A stretch of 10,169 nt of DNA, from NCBI GenBank assembly GCA_947038745.1, contig CAMQXE010000026.1, forward strand, positions 1 to 10,169, read 5' to 3'. This DNA is from an uncultured Propionibacteriaceae bacterium (GTDB lineage: Bacteria; Actinomycetota; Actinomycetes; Propionibacteriales; Propionibacteriaceae). The notes beneath the pieces are model-generated. The model saw nothing but the letters and a program-made list of their open reading frames with translations. It made no database searches and was not told the origin of the DNA. The position numbers and the translations under genes are program-made. Shown in pieces: positions 1-6,719 of the stretch; within the stretch, counting starts at the first letter, position 1, and each line of letters begins with the position of its first letter.

Positions 1-1268
1 TGGATGTGGCCCCAGGCCTTCTTTGCCAACTCGTGAGTGAGCTTCTCGACGTAGTAGGAACCAGCCCACGGATCGACAACCCGGCAGGTGCCCGATTCCT
101 GCTGCAAGAACAGCTGGGTGTTACGGGCAATACGAGCCGACATATCAGTCGGGAGAGCGATAGCTTCGTCAAGAGCATTGGTGTGCAACGACTGGGTATG
201 TCCCTGAGTTGCGCCCATGGCCTCAACACACGTACGAACCACGTTGTTGTAGACGTCCTGAGCGGTCAATGACCAGCCAGATGTCTGCGAGTGGGTCCGC
301 AAGCTCATCGACTTATCGTTCTTCGGGCTGAACTCGCGCACGAGGCGGGCCCAGAGCAGACGAGCTGCTCGCATCTTGGCCACCTCCATGAAGAAGTTCA
401 TGCCAACAGCCCAGAAGAAGGACAAACGCGGGGCGAAAGCGTCAACATTGAGGCCAACGGATTCACCGGCGCGGATGTAATCGACGCCATCAGCCAAGGT
501 GTAGGCCATCTCGATGTCAGCGGTCGCACCTGCCTCTTGCATGTGGTAGCCAGAGATCGAGATGGAGTTGAACTTCGGCATATTTGCGCTTGTGAAAGCG
601 AAAATATCGGAGATGATTCGCATCGAAGGAGTCGGCGGGTAAATGTAGGTGTTACGAACCATGAACTCCTTGAGGATGTCGTTCTGGATCGTACCGGCCA
701 ACTGCTCAGGCTTAACGCCTTGCTCCTCGGCGGCAACAACGTAGAGGGCCAGTACTGGAAGCACTGCACCGTTCATCGTCATCGACACCGACATCCGGTC
801 AAGCGGAATACCGTCGAAAAGCTGACGCATATCGAGGATCGAGTCGACAGCAACACCGGCCATGCCGACGTCGCCAGCGACGCGGGGGTGATCGGAGTCA
901 TAACCACGGTGTGTGGCCAAGTCGAAGGCGATCGATAGGCCCTTCTGTCCTGCTGCCAAGTTACGGCGGTAGAACGCATTGGACTCTTCAGCAGTCGAGA
1001 AGCCAGCGTACTGACGGATTGTCCACGGCTGTGAGGTGTACATCGTGGCGTACGGACCGCGCAGGAATGGCGGGATACCAGGCATGGTTGCCAGGAAATC
1101 CATATTGCTGTATTCCGCAGCGGTGTAGAGATGATCGACATTGATTTGCTCGGGCGTCGTCCATAGCGGAGCATCAGGGCGCAGCAAGGCTTGGAAGCGC
1201 TCGAGGTCATCTGCTGATGTGGGTGAAATGCCCAAGTCAATATCGTTAAAGCGAGGTAGCTGGCTCAT
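1..1268 (-). CDS. mutB: Methylmalonyl-CoA mutase large (catalytic) subunit, partial, N-terminal 422 residues
   Basis: The adenosylcobalamin-dependent mutase interconverts succinyl-CoA and (R)-methylmalonyl-CoA in the cytoplasm, a core step of propionic fermentation. The visible part is the substrate-binding TIM barrel. I see the signature [18 protein letters not shown] with Tyr87, then Arg205 in [13 protein letters not shown] and His242 in [12 protein letters not shown]; these match Tyr89, Arg207 and His244 of the P. shermanii enzyme with a constant two-residue shift (family knowledge). The gene runs off the window edge at base 1, so about 300 C-terminal residues, including the cobalamin-binding domain with its expected DxHxxG lower ligand, cannot be inspected. 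The ATG at 1268 overlaps the mutA stop as ATGA, which fixes the start and implies translational coupling. No frameshift is seen in the visible part. Confidence 0.97.
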   Translation of the reverse strand, partial: MSQLPRFNDIDLGISPTSADDLERFQALLRPDAPLWTTPEQINVDHLYTAAEYSNMDFLATMPGIPPFLRGPYATMYTSQPWTIRQYAGFSTAEESNAFYRRNLAAGQKGLSIAFDLATHRGYDSDHPRVAGDVGMAGVAVDSILDMRQLFDGIPLDRMSVSMTMNGAVLPVLALYVVAAEEQGVKPEQLAGTIQNDILKEFMVRNTYIYPPTPSMRIISDIFAFTSANMPKFNSISISGYHMQEAGATADIEMAYTLADGVDYIRAGESVGLNVDAFAPRLSFFWAVGMNFFMEVAKMRAARLLWARLVREFSPKNDKSMSLRTHSQTSGWSLTAQDVYNNVVRTCVEAMGATQGHTQSLHTNALDEAIALPTDMSARIARNTQLFLQQESGTCRVVDPWAGSYYVEKLTHELAKKAWGHI

Positions 1269-3163
1269 CGGGCTACTCCCAACGTGTCAAGTGTGGTGGT
1301 GAGGGTGTCAACGACGTTAACGCCCAAGGCGATGGTGGTGCCGATGACTTCACGAGCAGCATCAGCATTCTCGCCGAACTCGGCAAGCGAACCGGCCAAG
1401 ATGATCTGCTTAGCGCCAGCAGCGGCTAGAGCGCGTGCAACATCAAGGCCCTGCTCAGCGTAAACTCGACCAGACGAGCACAGGCACACGACCGGGGTCT
1501 GAGCTGCCTTCCATGCTGTCACGATCTCATCAACACTGCCGCCTTCGGACTGCGGAGTTGGCAGGCCAGCGATATGGAACACGTTGGAGGCGAAACCTTC
1601 ACGTGGGCCAAAATCACGACGCGAGCCAAGGCAAGCGAGGAATACCTGGGGGGTAAGGCCTGCTGCCTGTGCCGCTACGGTCCGGTCACGGAGCTGCTCA
1701 AAGACCTCAGCATCACGGCGCCAGGCGACGCCTTGGTACTGCGGTGCCTCGGGACGTGGGCGGACCTCAAGATCAGTTTCGTCAATCTTGGGGAACTCCG
1801 AGACGCCAGTGATTGGCTGCTTGCGAGTGGATAGCCGTGCAGCGCGCTCGCGGTTAAGCTCGGCCAACGGCTCCTCATACTGCTTAGTCGCAACAACATG
1901 TGCCATGCCGCCGAGGCCTTCAATGCGCTGGAACTCGACCCAGGCGCTGTCGGCAAGCGACGTCGACAGGTTCTCGATGTACCACGAGCCGCCACCGGGA
2001 TCATTAACGCGTCCAACGTTGGATTCTTCGGCCAGCAAGATCTGCGTGTTACGCGCGATCCGTCGGCTGAACTCCATCGGAAGACCCCAAGCGGTGTCGA
2101 AGGGGAGCACAGTTGTTGCTTCAGCGCCACCAACCGACGCCGAGAAGGCGCTGATGGAGCCACGAAGAATATTGACGTGCGGATCGTCACGGGTAATTTC
2201 GCGCCACGATGACACTGCATGCTGGCGGGCGCCACGATGCTCAGGGCTTACACCCAGAACTTCACCGATGCGGTGCCAGCAGGTACGCAGCGCGCGCAGG
2301 CGAGCAATAGTGGCGAACTCGTCGCACGTCGCAGTGACGCGGAAGTTGATGGTGTCAAAGGCATCATCAGCGCTGATGCCATGTTCCATGAGGAAGCGGG
2401 CATATTCAGTAGCTGTTGCAAGGCTCCACGCAATTTCGTGGATATCTCCAGCGCCAGCGTTATGCCAGATGGTGCCATCGACGGTGATTGCTCGCGAGCG
2501 GCGGTAATCCAAGAGGTGGGTAGCGTACCCAGGAAGCGGATCAAGGACAGGGGCCGTGCCGTGAAGTGCCGCAAATCCGATCGGGTCAAGGCCCAATCCG
2601 AGAGTTACGGTGTCTTTTGCTGCACTAGCGCGCTCACATAGGTCAAGTAGGGCATCGGCTGCGGCGCGCTGGTTGGTACGCGAGCTCACATCGACCTTGG
2701 CCATGTTGAGGTAAACCCCACTCAGTACCGTAGCTAGATCGCTGGGTCGGATCGCATCCTCGCCAACACGCAGCCATAGGCTCATGACTCCGCGCTCTAG
2801 ATCAACGTCAATGTCCTTTTTGGTCTGTACTGGATCAGGATCGTCGTAATAGCCACGGATATCCCAGGCATCCATATCGCCTTGGCGGACAGTGGTGCCG
2901 CGGGTAAACGGCGGGCAGCCTGGCACGCCAGGCTCGCGGTGGGCATCGTCACGGGTATAGATCGGTTCGATCTTGGTCCCGTCGACGGTGGTCGTGCGTA
3001 GTCGCGCAATAGCCTTGTCAGGGGATAACTGCTTATCCTCTGGCCTGGTGCGATTCAGCACCTTTGCCACCGCCACTTCCCACTCTTCACGGGTAGGGGC
3101 TTTGAAGTCCCCAGCGAAGGTGATCTGCTGGTCGGCGGGTTGGTGCTGGGTTTCGTTCGTCAT
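1265..3163 (-). CDS. mutA: Methylmalonyl-CoA mutase small subunit
   Basis: This 632-residue protein is the non-catalytic partner of the large subunit in the actinobacterial heterodimer, close to the usual length of about 640. It keeps the mutase barrel fold: [15 protein letters not shown] near residue 87, [17 protein letters not shown] near 234, [14 protein letters not shown] near 270 and [18 protein letters not shown] near 331. The C-terminal cobalamin-domain-like part (from about 505) carries [14 protein letters not shown] at 511-524 where a functional domain would have DxHxxG. The cobalt-ligating histidine is therefore absent, as expected for this subunit. Its ATG (3163) overlaps the stop of the upstream small gene as ATGA, and a GGAG-type ribosome site (GCAGGAGTTCA) lies inside the end of that gene. 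It sits second in a riboswitch-led operon. Confidence 0.97.
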   Translation of the reverse strand: MTNETQHQPADQQITFAGDFKAPTREEWEVAVAKVLNRTRPEDKQLSPDKAIARLRTTTVDGTKIEPIYTRDDAHREPGVPGCPPFTRGTTVRQGDMDAWDIRGYYDDPDPVQTKKDIDVDLERGVMSLWLRVGEDAIRPSDLATVLSGVYLNMAKVDVSSRTNQRAAADALLDLCERASAAKDTVTLGLGLDPIGFAALHGTAPVLDPLPGYATHLLDYRRSRAITVDGTIWHNAGAGDIHEIAWSLATATEYARFLMEHGISADDAFDTINFRVTATCDEFATIARLRALRTCWHRIGEVLGVSPEHRGARQHAVSSWREITRDDPHVNILRGSISAFSASVGGAEATTVLPFDTAWGLPMEFSRRIARNTQILLAEESNVGRVNDPGGGSWYIENLSTSLADSAWVEFQRIEGLGGMAHVVATKQYEEPLAELNRERAARLSTRKQPITGVSEFPKIDETDLEVRPRPEAPQYQGVAWRRDAEVFEQLRDRTVAAQAAGLTPQVFLACLGSRRDFGPREGFASNVFHIAGLPTPQSEGGSVDEIVTAWKAAQTPVVCLCSSGRVYAEQGLDVARALAAAGAKQIILAGSLAEFGENADAAREVIGTTIALGVNVVDTLTTTLDTLGVAR

Positions 3164-3432
3164 TGAACTCCTGCTCCCGTGAGTTCGAGTCGGTTAGATG
3201 CTTGCTGAGGATCCTGAGTGATCGGTGTCCAGCCATCGCGTAGTAGCGAATTGAGTGCTAAATAACCGATGGCCTGCTCTTGCTGGGTGGCAAGGACAGC
3301 ATGGAAGCGCGGCTCAGTGACCCGCGGGGTCCATGACGTAGCAGTAGGCTGCACGTCCTTGAGTAGATCAGTAAGCATCATGGTATCGGTGGTGTCGCAC
3401 GCAATTAAGCGCAGTTTCGGGTGAGTACTCAT
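3160..3432 (-). CDS. Uncharacterised 90-residue protein, first gene of the mutAB operon
   Basis: I do not recognise this protein. The frame starts at ATG 3432, preceded by TTGAGGATA (a short-spaced GAGG ribosome site), and ends in a TGA overlapping the mutA start (ATGA). It lies directly between the riboswitch leader and mutA, so it would be the first gene translated. The N-terminus is MSTHPKLRLIACDTTDTMML; the middle (EPRFHAVLATQQEQAIGYLA) could form two short beta strands, faintly like a piece of a GNAT fold, but it is far too short for a complete one. There is no signal peptide, membrane segment or cysteine cluster (one Cys only). The tight coupling on both sides supports real translation. 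It could be a mutase accessory protein or a leader whose translation delivers ribosomes to mutA. The function is unknown. Confidence 0.7.
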   Translation of the reverse strand: MSTHPKLRLIACDTTDTMMLTDLLKDVQPTATSWTPRVTEPRFHAVLATQQEQAIGYLALNSLLRDGWTPITQDPQQASNRLELTGAGVQ

Positions 3433-3469
3433 TATCCTCAACGTCGTCTCCTCGCGACCCGTAGGTGAA

Positions 3470-3545
3470 CTCGAGGTGAGCGTGCCGACGTCACTCGGCG
3501 CTCTCGATCCTCGAGGCTGGAAAACACCGACGCCAAGACGCCGGC
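3470..3545 (-). promoter_or_regulatory. Expression-platform hairpins between the mut riboswitch and the first gene
   Basis: Directly after the aptamer, GCCGGCG (3545-3539) can pair with CGTCGGT (3532-3526, two G-U pairs) around a 6-base loop. TGTTTT overlaps and follows the 3' arm, so this could be a weak intrinsic terminator. A second hairpin pairs GAGC and GCCGA (3503-3495) with TCGGC and GCTC (3488-3478, two-base bulge). It is flanked by CTCGAGG (3515-3509), exactly complementary to CCTCGAG (3476-3470). The same CTCGA can instead pair locally with TCGAG (3507-3503). These exclusive pairings are what a switch needs, but which of them acts is inference. Confidence 0.45.
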
Positions 3546-3547
3546 TT

Positions 3548-3723
3548 GCTGGCAGGTCTTCGGACTTAGGGGCATTCCGGCAAAGCCGGGTTTCGCGCCA
3601 TCGCTTCCCGAGTGCAAGCACCCAGTGCTGATGATGGTTTGTTCCCCAATACCGCTGCGGGACAGTCCCGGAATTACACCGGGTTCCCTCTTACGACGCT
3701 CCACCGAAGTAGAACGAACCAAC
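3548..3723 (-). promoter_or_regulatory. Cobalamin riboswitch aptamer upstream of the mut operon
   Basis: Read on the minus strand, this stretch has the conserved cobalamin aptamer core. After a 5' hairpin (CGTTCTAC-TTCG-GTGGAGCG) come AGAGGGAA, CCCGGTGTAATTCCGGGACTG and TCCCGCAGCGGTA. These are followed by the B12 box region CAGCACTGGG, CGGGAAGCG, and the 3' signature AAGTCCGAAGACCTGCC. A closing P1 helix can form between GTTGG (3723-3719) and CCAGC (3552-3548). This is the Rfam cobalamin class by pattern; I cannot tell adenosyl- from hydroxocobalamin preference. Most family members turn genes off when B12 is present, yet the genes downstream here need B12, so the sign of control is open. Confidence 0.95.
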
Positions 3724-3731
3724 GACTTAAC

Positions 3732-3737
3732 TTTATA
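3732..3737 (-). promoter_or_regulatory. Candidate -10 element for the mut operon leader
   Basis: TATAAA on the minus strand, eight bases before the first base of the riboswitch closing helix, would start the transcript at about the aptamer's 5' end. No good -35 lies 17-18 bases upstream. A TTGACA at 3746-3741 is too close to serve as its -35. Weak support from sequence alone. Confidence 0.35.
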
Positions 3738-3885
3738 CGTTGTCAAAGGATCTAGCAGAGGTGGGTCAATCGGTGGAGGGGAAATGCTGCAAAGGCGGAC
3801 TTGAACACAGCGACGATGTTGCACATGTCATCGCTTATAAGCCTGCTCGATAGAAGAAATTCTTGTACGACGCGCCGCGAAACTC

Positions 3886-3914
3886 TCGACAAGGCAATAG
3901 CGCGGCACTACTAT
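3886..3914 (+). promoter_or_regulatory. Candidate sigma70-type promoter of nrdDG
   Basis: TCGACA (3886-3891, five of six to TTGACA) is separated by 17 bases from TACTAT (3909-3914, four of six to TATAAT). The predicted start near 3921 falls at the first base of the riboswitch closing helix, which supports the assignment. It faces away from the mut leader across about 150 bases. Confidence 0.45.
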
Positions 3915-3921
3915 CACTAGT

Positions 3922-4107
3922 GCTGGCTTGCACCGCGAAACACAATATCTCGTGGTTGTAATGAAAAAGGGAATCTGGTGGAACTCCAGAACTGCCCCGC
4001 AGCGGTAAGAAGAAACGACGTCAACACAAGCACTGGGTGATTCATCTGGGAAGCGTTGGCTAGGAACCCCGAATTGGGAAGGTCTTCAAGTCCGAATACC
4101 TGTCAGC
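3922..4107 (+). promoter_or_regulatory. Cobalamin riboswitch aptamer upstream of nrdDG
   Basis: The core elements appear in order: a 5' hairpin with arms ACCGCGA (3932-3938) and TCGTGGT (3950-3956), AAAAGGGAA, TCTGGTGGAACTCCAGAACTG, CCCCGCAGCGGTAAG, the B12 box region CAAGCACTGGG, TCTGGGAAGCG, and the 3' end AAGTCCGAATACCTGTCAGC. The closing helix is GCTGGC (3922-3927) with GTCAGC (4102-4107). This is a convincing member of the family. Cobalamin repression of B12-independent ribonucleotide reductases is an established theme (for example class Ia nrdAB in Streptomyces), so B12-OFF control of nrdDG is the expected logic. Confidence 0.95.
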
Positions 4108-4108
4108 A

Positions 4109-4203
4109 CCGGGCTATTGCCCGGATTCGACGCTGCCTCGCGGGAGGGCTGGGGGATGGTCCTCCTCTTGCCGCTGGGCGTGGCTACGAGGAGGAGCCTG
4201 TCG
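4109..4203 (+). promoter_or_regulatory. Translational expression platform and ribosome binding site of nrdD
   Basis: A GC hairpin (CCGGGC-TATT-GCCCGG, 4109-4124) follows the aptamer. The ribosome site GAGGAGGA (4188-4195) lies nine bases after its AGGAGG from ATG 4204. It is exactly complementary to TCCTCCTC (4160-4167), which would hide it. That blocking strand can alternatively pair with GGAGGG (4143-4148), and GAGG within this can pair with CCTC (4136-4139). This nested set of alternatives is the layout of a riboswitch controlling translation rather than termination; no T tract is present. Confidence 0.7.
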
Positions 4204-6228
4204 ATGACTGCTGCACTGTCTAATACCCGCCCTGTTGCCGGTCGCGAAAACTCGGTACTGCTGGACTCGCTGCGTGAGATTGCCGCAGCAGATGCCACAA
4301 GTGATGCGTTACGAGAGAACGCCAATGTCGATGGTCAGTCGTCGATGGGTGCGATGTTGCGCTATGGCACAGAGAGCGCCAAGTACCTTAATTTGTCGGA
4401 AGTGATTGCCCCCGAATACGCTGCGGCGCACCGACTTGGGGATGTTCATATCCATGATTTAGATTTCTATACCCTCACCACGACGTGCTGCCAGATCTCC
4501 TTAACCAAACTTTTTGCTGAGGGTTTCTCCACCGGGCACGGAGTCCTGCGAGCCCCAAAAGGGATTGGCTCATACGCTGCTCTGGCGTGCATCGCGATTC
4601 AGTCAAACCAGAATGACCAGCATGGCGGGCAGTCTGTTCCCAACTTCGACATCGATATGGCCCCTGGGGTTCGGCTGACTTTGAAATCACGGTTCCTGGC
4701 GAACGTCGATAGCGCAGTACGTCTGTCTGGCGGCGATCCCGTGTTGGCGGGGCCCGTCGAAGTGGTTTTGGAGCCAACGCCGGAGCAAGAAGCAGCAGAG
4801 CGAGCCTATCTTGCGGGAGTCTTTGGCGGGGCTGAGGTTCCTGAAGGGCTTTATGAGCGGATCCGTTCGACGTCGGTTGCTGAGACGCAGCGGCTTACGT
4901 ACCAAGCAATGGAAGCCTTCATCGCCAACCTCAACACGATGAACTCACGCGCCGGAGCACAGACTCCTTTCTCCTCAATTAACTACGGTACGGCGACCTC
5001 AGCAGAAGCCCGGATGGCCGTCCGTCAGTTGCTGCTGGCAACTGAAGCTGGGCTAGGTAACGGAGAAACTCCGATCTTCCCGATCCAGATCTTCCGGGTA
5101 AAAGAGGGTATTAACCTTAACCCAGGGGACCCAAACTACGACCTGTTCCAGTTGGCCTGCCGAGTTACAGCTAAGCGGTTGTTCCCTAACTTCTCATTCC
5201 AGGATGCTCCCTTTAATAAGGCCTACTACCGCGATGGTCGCCCTGAAACTGAGATTGCCTATATGGGCTGCCGAACCAGAGTTGTGAGTAATAGTTACGA
5301 CCCGGATCGTTCGGTTACCCATGGTCGAGGCAACCTATCTTTCACCAGCATCAACTTGCCGCGTCTAGCTATTGAAGCTGATGGTGATCTGGGCCGTTTC
5401 TTTAGCGCTCTGGATGACTTAGTGCAGCTCACGATCGGGCAATTGATGGAACGCTTCCAGATTCAAGCGAGAAAGCAGGTCCGGAACTACCCATTCCTGA
5501 TGGGCCAAGGTGTTTGGATCGACGCGAAGGGGCTAAAACCGGGCGATGAGGTACGCGAGGTAATTAAGCACGGCACATTGTCGGTAGGTTTCATCGGTCT
5601 TGCTGAGACAGTCACAGCCCTGATCGGACAGCATCATGGGCAGTCGCAGGAGGCGTGGGATCTGGCTTATGCCATCGTGGTGCGGATGCGTCAGCTCATG
5701 AATGAGGCAGTTGAGCGTACTGGCTTAAACTTCTCGCTGCTTGCCACCCCAGCCGAGGGGCTTTCGGGGCGTTTTGTGCGCATGGACCAGCGTCGCTACG
5801 GCATTATTCCGGGGGTTACAGACAAGGATTACTACACCAACTCCTTCCATATTCCGGTGGGATTTGGGATCCCGATGGCAGACAAAGTTGCTAAAGAAGC
5901 GCCATTCCATGCGCTGACCAATGCTGGTCACATCACCTATGTCGAGGTCGATGGCGACGCTTGTAAGAATGTCGCCGCGATAGAACAGATCGTGCGCTAC
6001 ATGGCTGCATCAGGTATTGGCTATGGAGCGATCAATCACCCCGTCGATCATGATCCGATATGCGGATACACCGGGATTATTGACGATGAATGCCCAGGGT
6101 GCGGGCGAAAAGAAGGGAATCAGCCTTTCGATCGGATTCGTCGTATCACGGGCTACCTAGTCGGCACGCTAGAGCGTTTCAACGATGCTAAGCGAGTCGA
6201 GGTCGAAGACCGGGTCACGCATAACTGA
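4204..6228 (+). CDS. nrdD: Anaerobic (class III) ribonucleoside-triphosphate reductase, glycyl radical enzyme
   Basis: Reduces ribonucleoside triphosphates to deoxy forms without oxygen or B12, using a glycyl radical installed by NrdG. The ATG at 4204 is chosen because a strong AGGAGG precedes it; in-frame ATGs at 4117 and 4156 lie inside the leader. The product has 674 residues. Active-site landmarks are TTTCCQ (Cys95, Cys96) and YMGCRTRV (Cys356); RRITGYLV carries the radical glycine, Gly650. The zinc-site region shows Cys620 (ICGYTG) and Cys630/Cys633 (CPGCG) but has Asp617 where many relatives have the first Cys of a CxxC pair. The N-terminus goes almost directly into the region equivalent to E. 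coli NrdD after its ATP-cone, so that allosteric domain seems absent. A loop near residues 165-225 looks longer than in E. coli. It overlaps nrdG by one base (TGATG). Confidence 0.97.
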   Translation: MTAALSNTRPVAGRENSVLLDSLREIAAADATSDALRENANVDGQSSMGAMLRYGTESAKYLNLSEVIAPEYAAAHRLGDVHIHDLDFYTLTTTCCQISLTKLFAEGFSTGHGVLRAPKGIGSYAALACIAIQSNQNDQHGGQSVPNFDIDMAPGVRLTLKSRFLANVDSAVRLSGGDPVLAGPVEVVLEPTPEQEAAERAYLAGVFGGAEVPEGLYERIRSTSVAETQRLTYQAMEAFIANLNTMNSRAGAQTPFSSINYGTATSAEARMAVRQLLLATEAGLGNGETPIFPIQIFRVKEGINLNPGDPNYDLFQLACRVTAKRLFPNFSFQDAPFNKAYYRDGRPETEIAYMGCRTRVVSNSYDPDRSVTHGRGNLSFTSINLPRLAIEADGDLGRFFSALDDLVQLTIGQLMERFQIQARKQVRNYPFLMGQGVWIDAKGLKPGDEVREVIKHGTLSVGFIGLAETVTALIGQHHGQSQEAWDLAYAIVVRMRQLMNEAVERTGLNFSLLATPAEGLSGRFVRMDQRRYGIIPGVTDKDYYTNSFHIPVGFGIPMADKVAKEAPFHALTNAGHITYVEVDGDACKNVAAIEQIVRYMAASGIGYGAINHPVDHDPICGYTGIIDDECPGCGRKEGNQPFDRIRRITGYLVGTLERFNDAKRVEVEDRVTHN

Positions 6229-6719
6229 TGAGGATTGCAGGCATCACGACGAGTTCTATCGTTGATGGGCCGGGGCTGCGGATCACAGTTTTTTGTCAAG
6301 GCTGTGGGTTGCGTTGTGAGGGGTGCCACAACCCCGATACTCAGCCTCTCGACGGTGGACGAGAGATTGCCGTCGCTGAGGTGGTCGCGATCATTGAGAA
6401 TGAGCGGTTGGCTACCGGGCTGACGCTATCTGGTGGTGAGCCAACCTTGCAGGCTGCTGCCTGCGCCGAATTGGCGCAGGCAGCGAAAGCCCGAGGCTGG
6501 GATGTGTGGTGCTATTCGGGATATACCTGGCTGGCACTGGAACGTCGGGCTGTGAAAGAGCCAGCACTAGCACGGCTACTAGAACTAGTTGATGTGGTTG
6601 TGGCTGGACCTTACGTCGCCGCACAGCGCACCTTGAGCTTGCCCTGGCGCGGCAGTAGTAACCAAGTGTTGGTTCAGCTTGGACAGTCGCGCCAGGGGCT
6701 TGGCGATAACGCTATTTAG
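6228..6719 (+). CDS. nrdG: Anaerobic ribonucleotide reductase activating protein, radical SAM enzyme
   Basis: Uses a [4Fe-4S] cluster and S-adenosylmethionine to make the glycyl radical on NrdD. The cluster motif CxxxCxxC is visible as Cys26, Cys30 and Cys33 in CQGCGLRCEGC, followed by HNP. TLSGGEPTLQ is the SAM-binding GGE motif, WCYSGYTW fits the family, and PWRGSSNQ near the C-terminus matches the usual RGSSNQ ending. At 163 residues it is close to the family length (E. coli about 154). ATG 6228 shares one base with the nrdD stop, so the pair is translationally coupled. Its TAG stop overlaps the stop of the convergent transporter gene by four bases. It holds a perfect 12-bp inverted repeat inside the coding region. 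Confidence 0.97.
   Translation: MRIAGITTSSIVDGPGLRITVFCQGCGLRCEGCHNPDTQPLDGGREIAVAEVVAIIENERLATGLTLSGGEPTLQAAACAELAQAAKARGWDVWCYSGYTWLALERRAVKEPALARLLELVDVVVAGPYVAAQRTLSLPWRGSSNQVLVQLGQSRQGLGDNAI
6456..6484. repeat. Perfect 12-bp inverted repeat inside nrdG
   Basis: GCTGCCTGCGCC (6456-6467) and GGCGCAGGCAGC (6473-6484) are exact reverse complements around the 5-base loop GAATT. This would be a very stable RNA hairpin on either strand. No T tract follows in either direction, so it does not look like a standard terminator. It encodes part of an alanine-rich helix (residues about 77-86), which may explain it by chance. Confidence 0.9.

Noticed and set aside
291..938. 215-codon open frame on the plus strand
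   Set aside because: It lies antisense to the clearly conserved mutB; its translation has no recognisable features and is a by-product of the codon pattern.
1584..2507. 307-codon open frame on the plus strand
   Set aside because: Antisense to mutA; the Arg/Ser/Pro-rich translation is typical of a shadow frame in GC-rich DNA.
3433..3621. Upstream start (3621) extending the 90-residue gene
   Set aside because: The added codons fall in the aptamer and its platform; ATG 3432 has its own ribosome site.
3438..3824. 128-codon open frame on the minus strand
   Set aside because: It runs straight through the conserved riboswitch aptamer, which explains the sequence better.
4117..4203. Upstream in-frame starts for nrdD at 4117 and 4156
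   Set aside because: They fall within the switch hairpins and lack the strong AGGAGG seen before ATG 4204.
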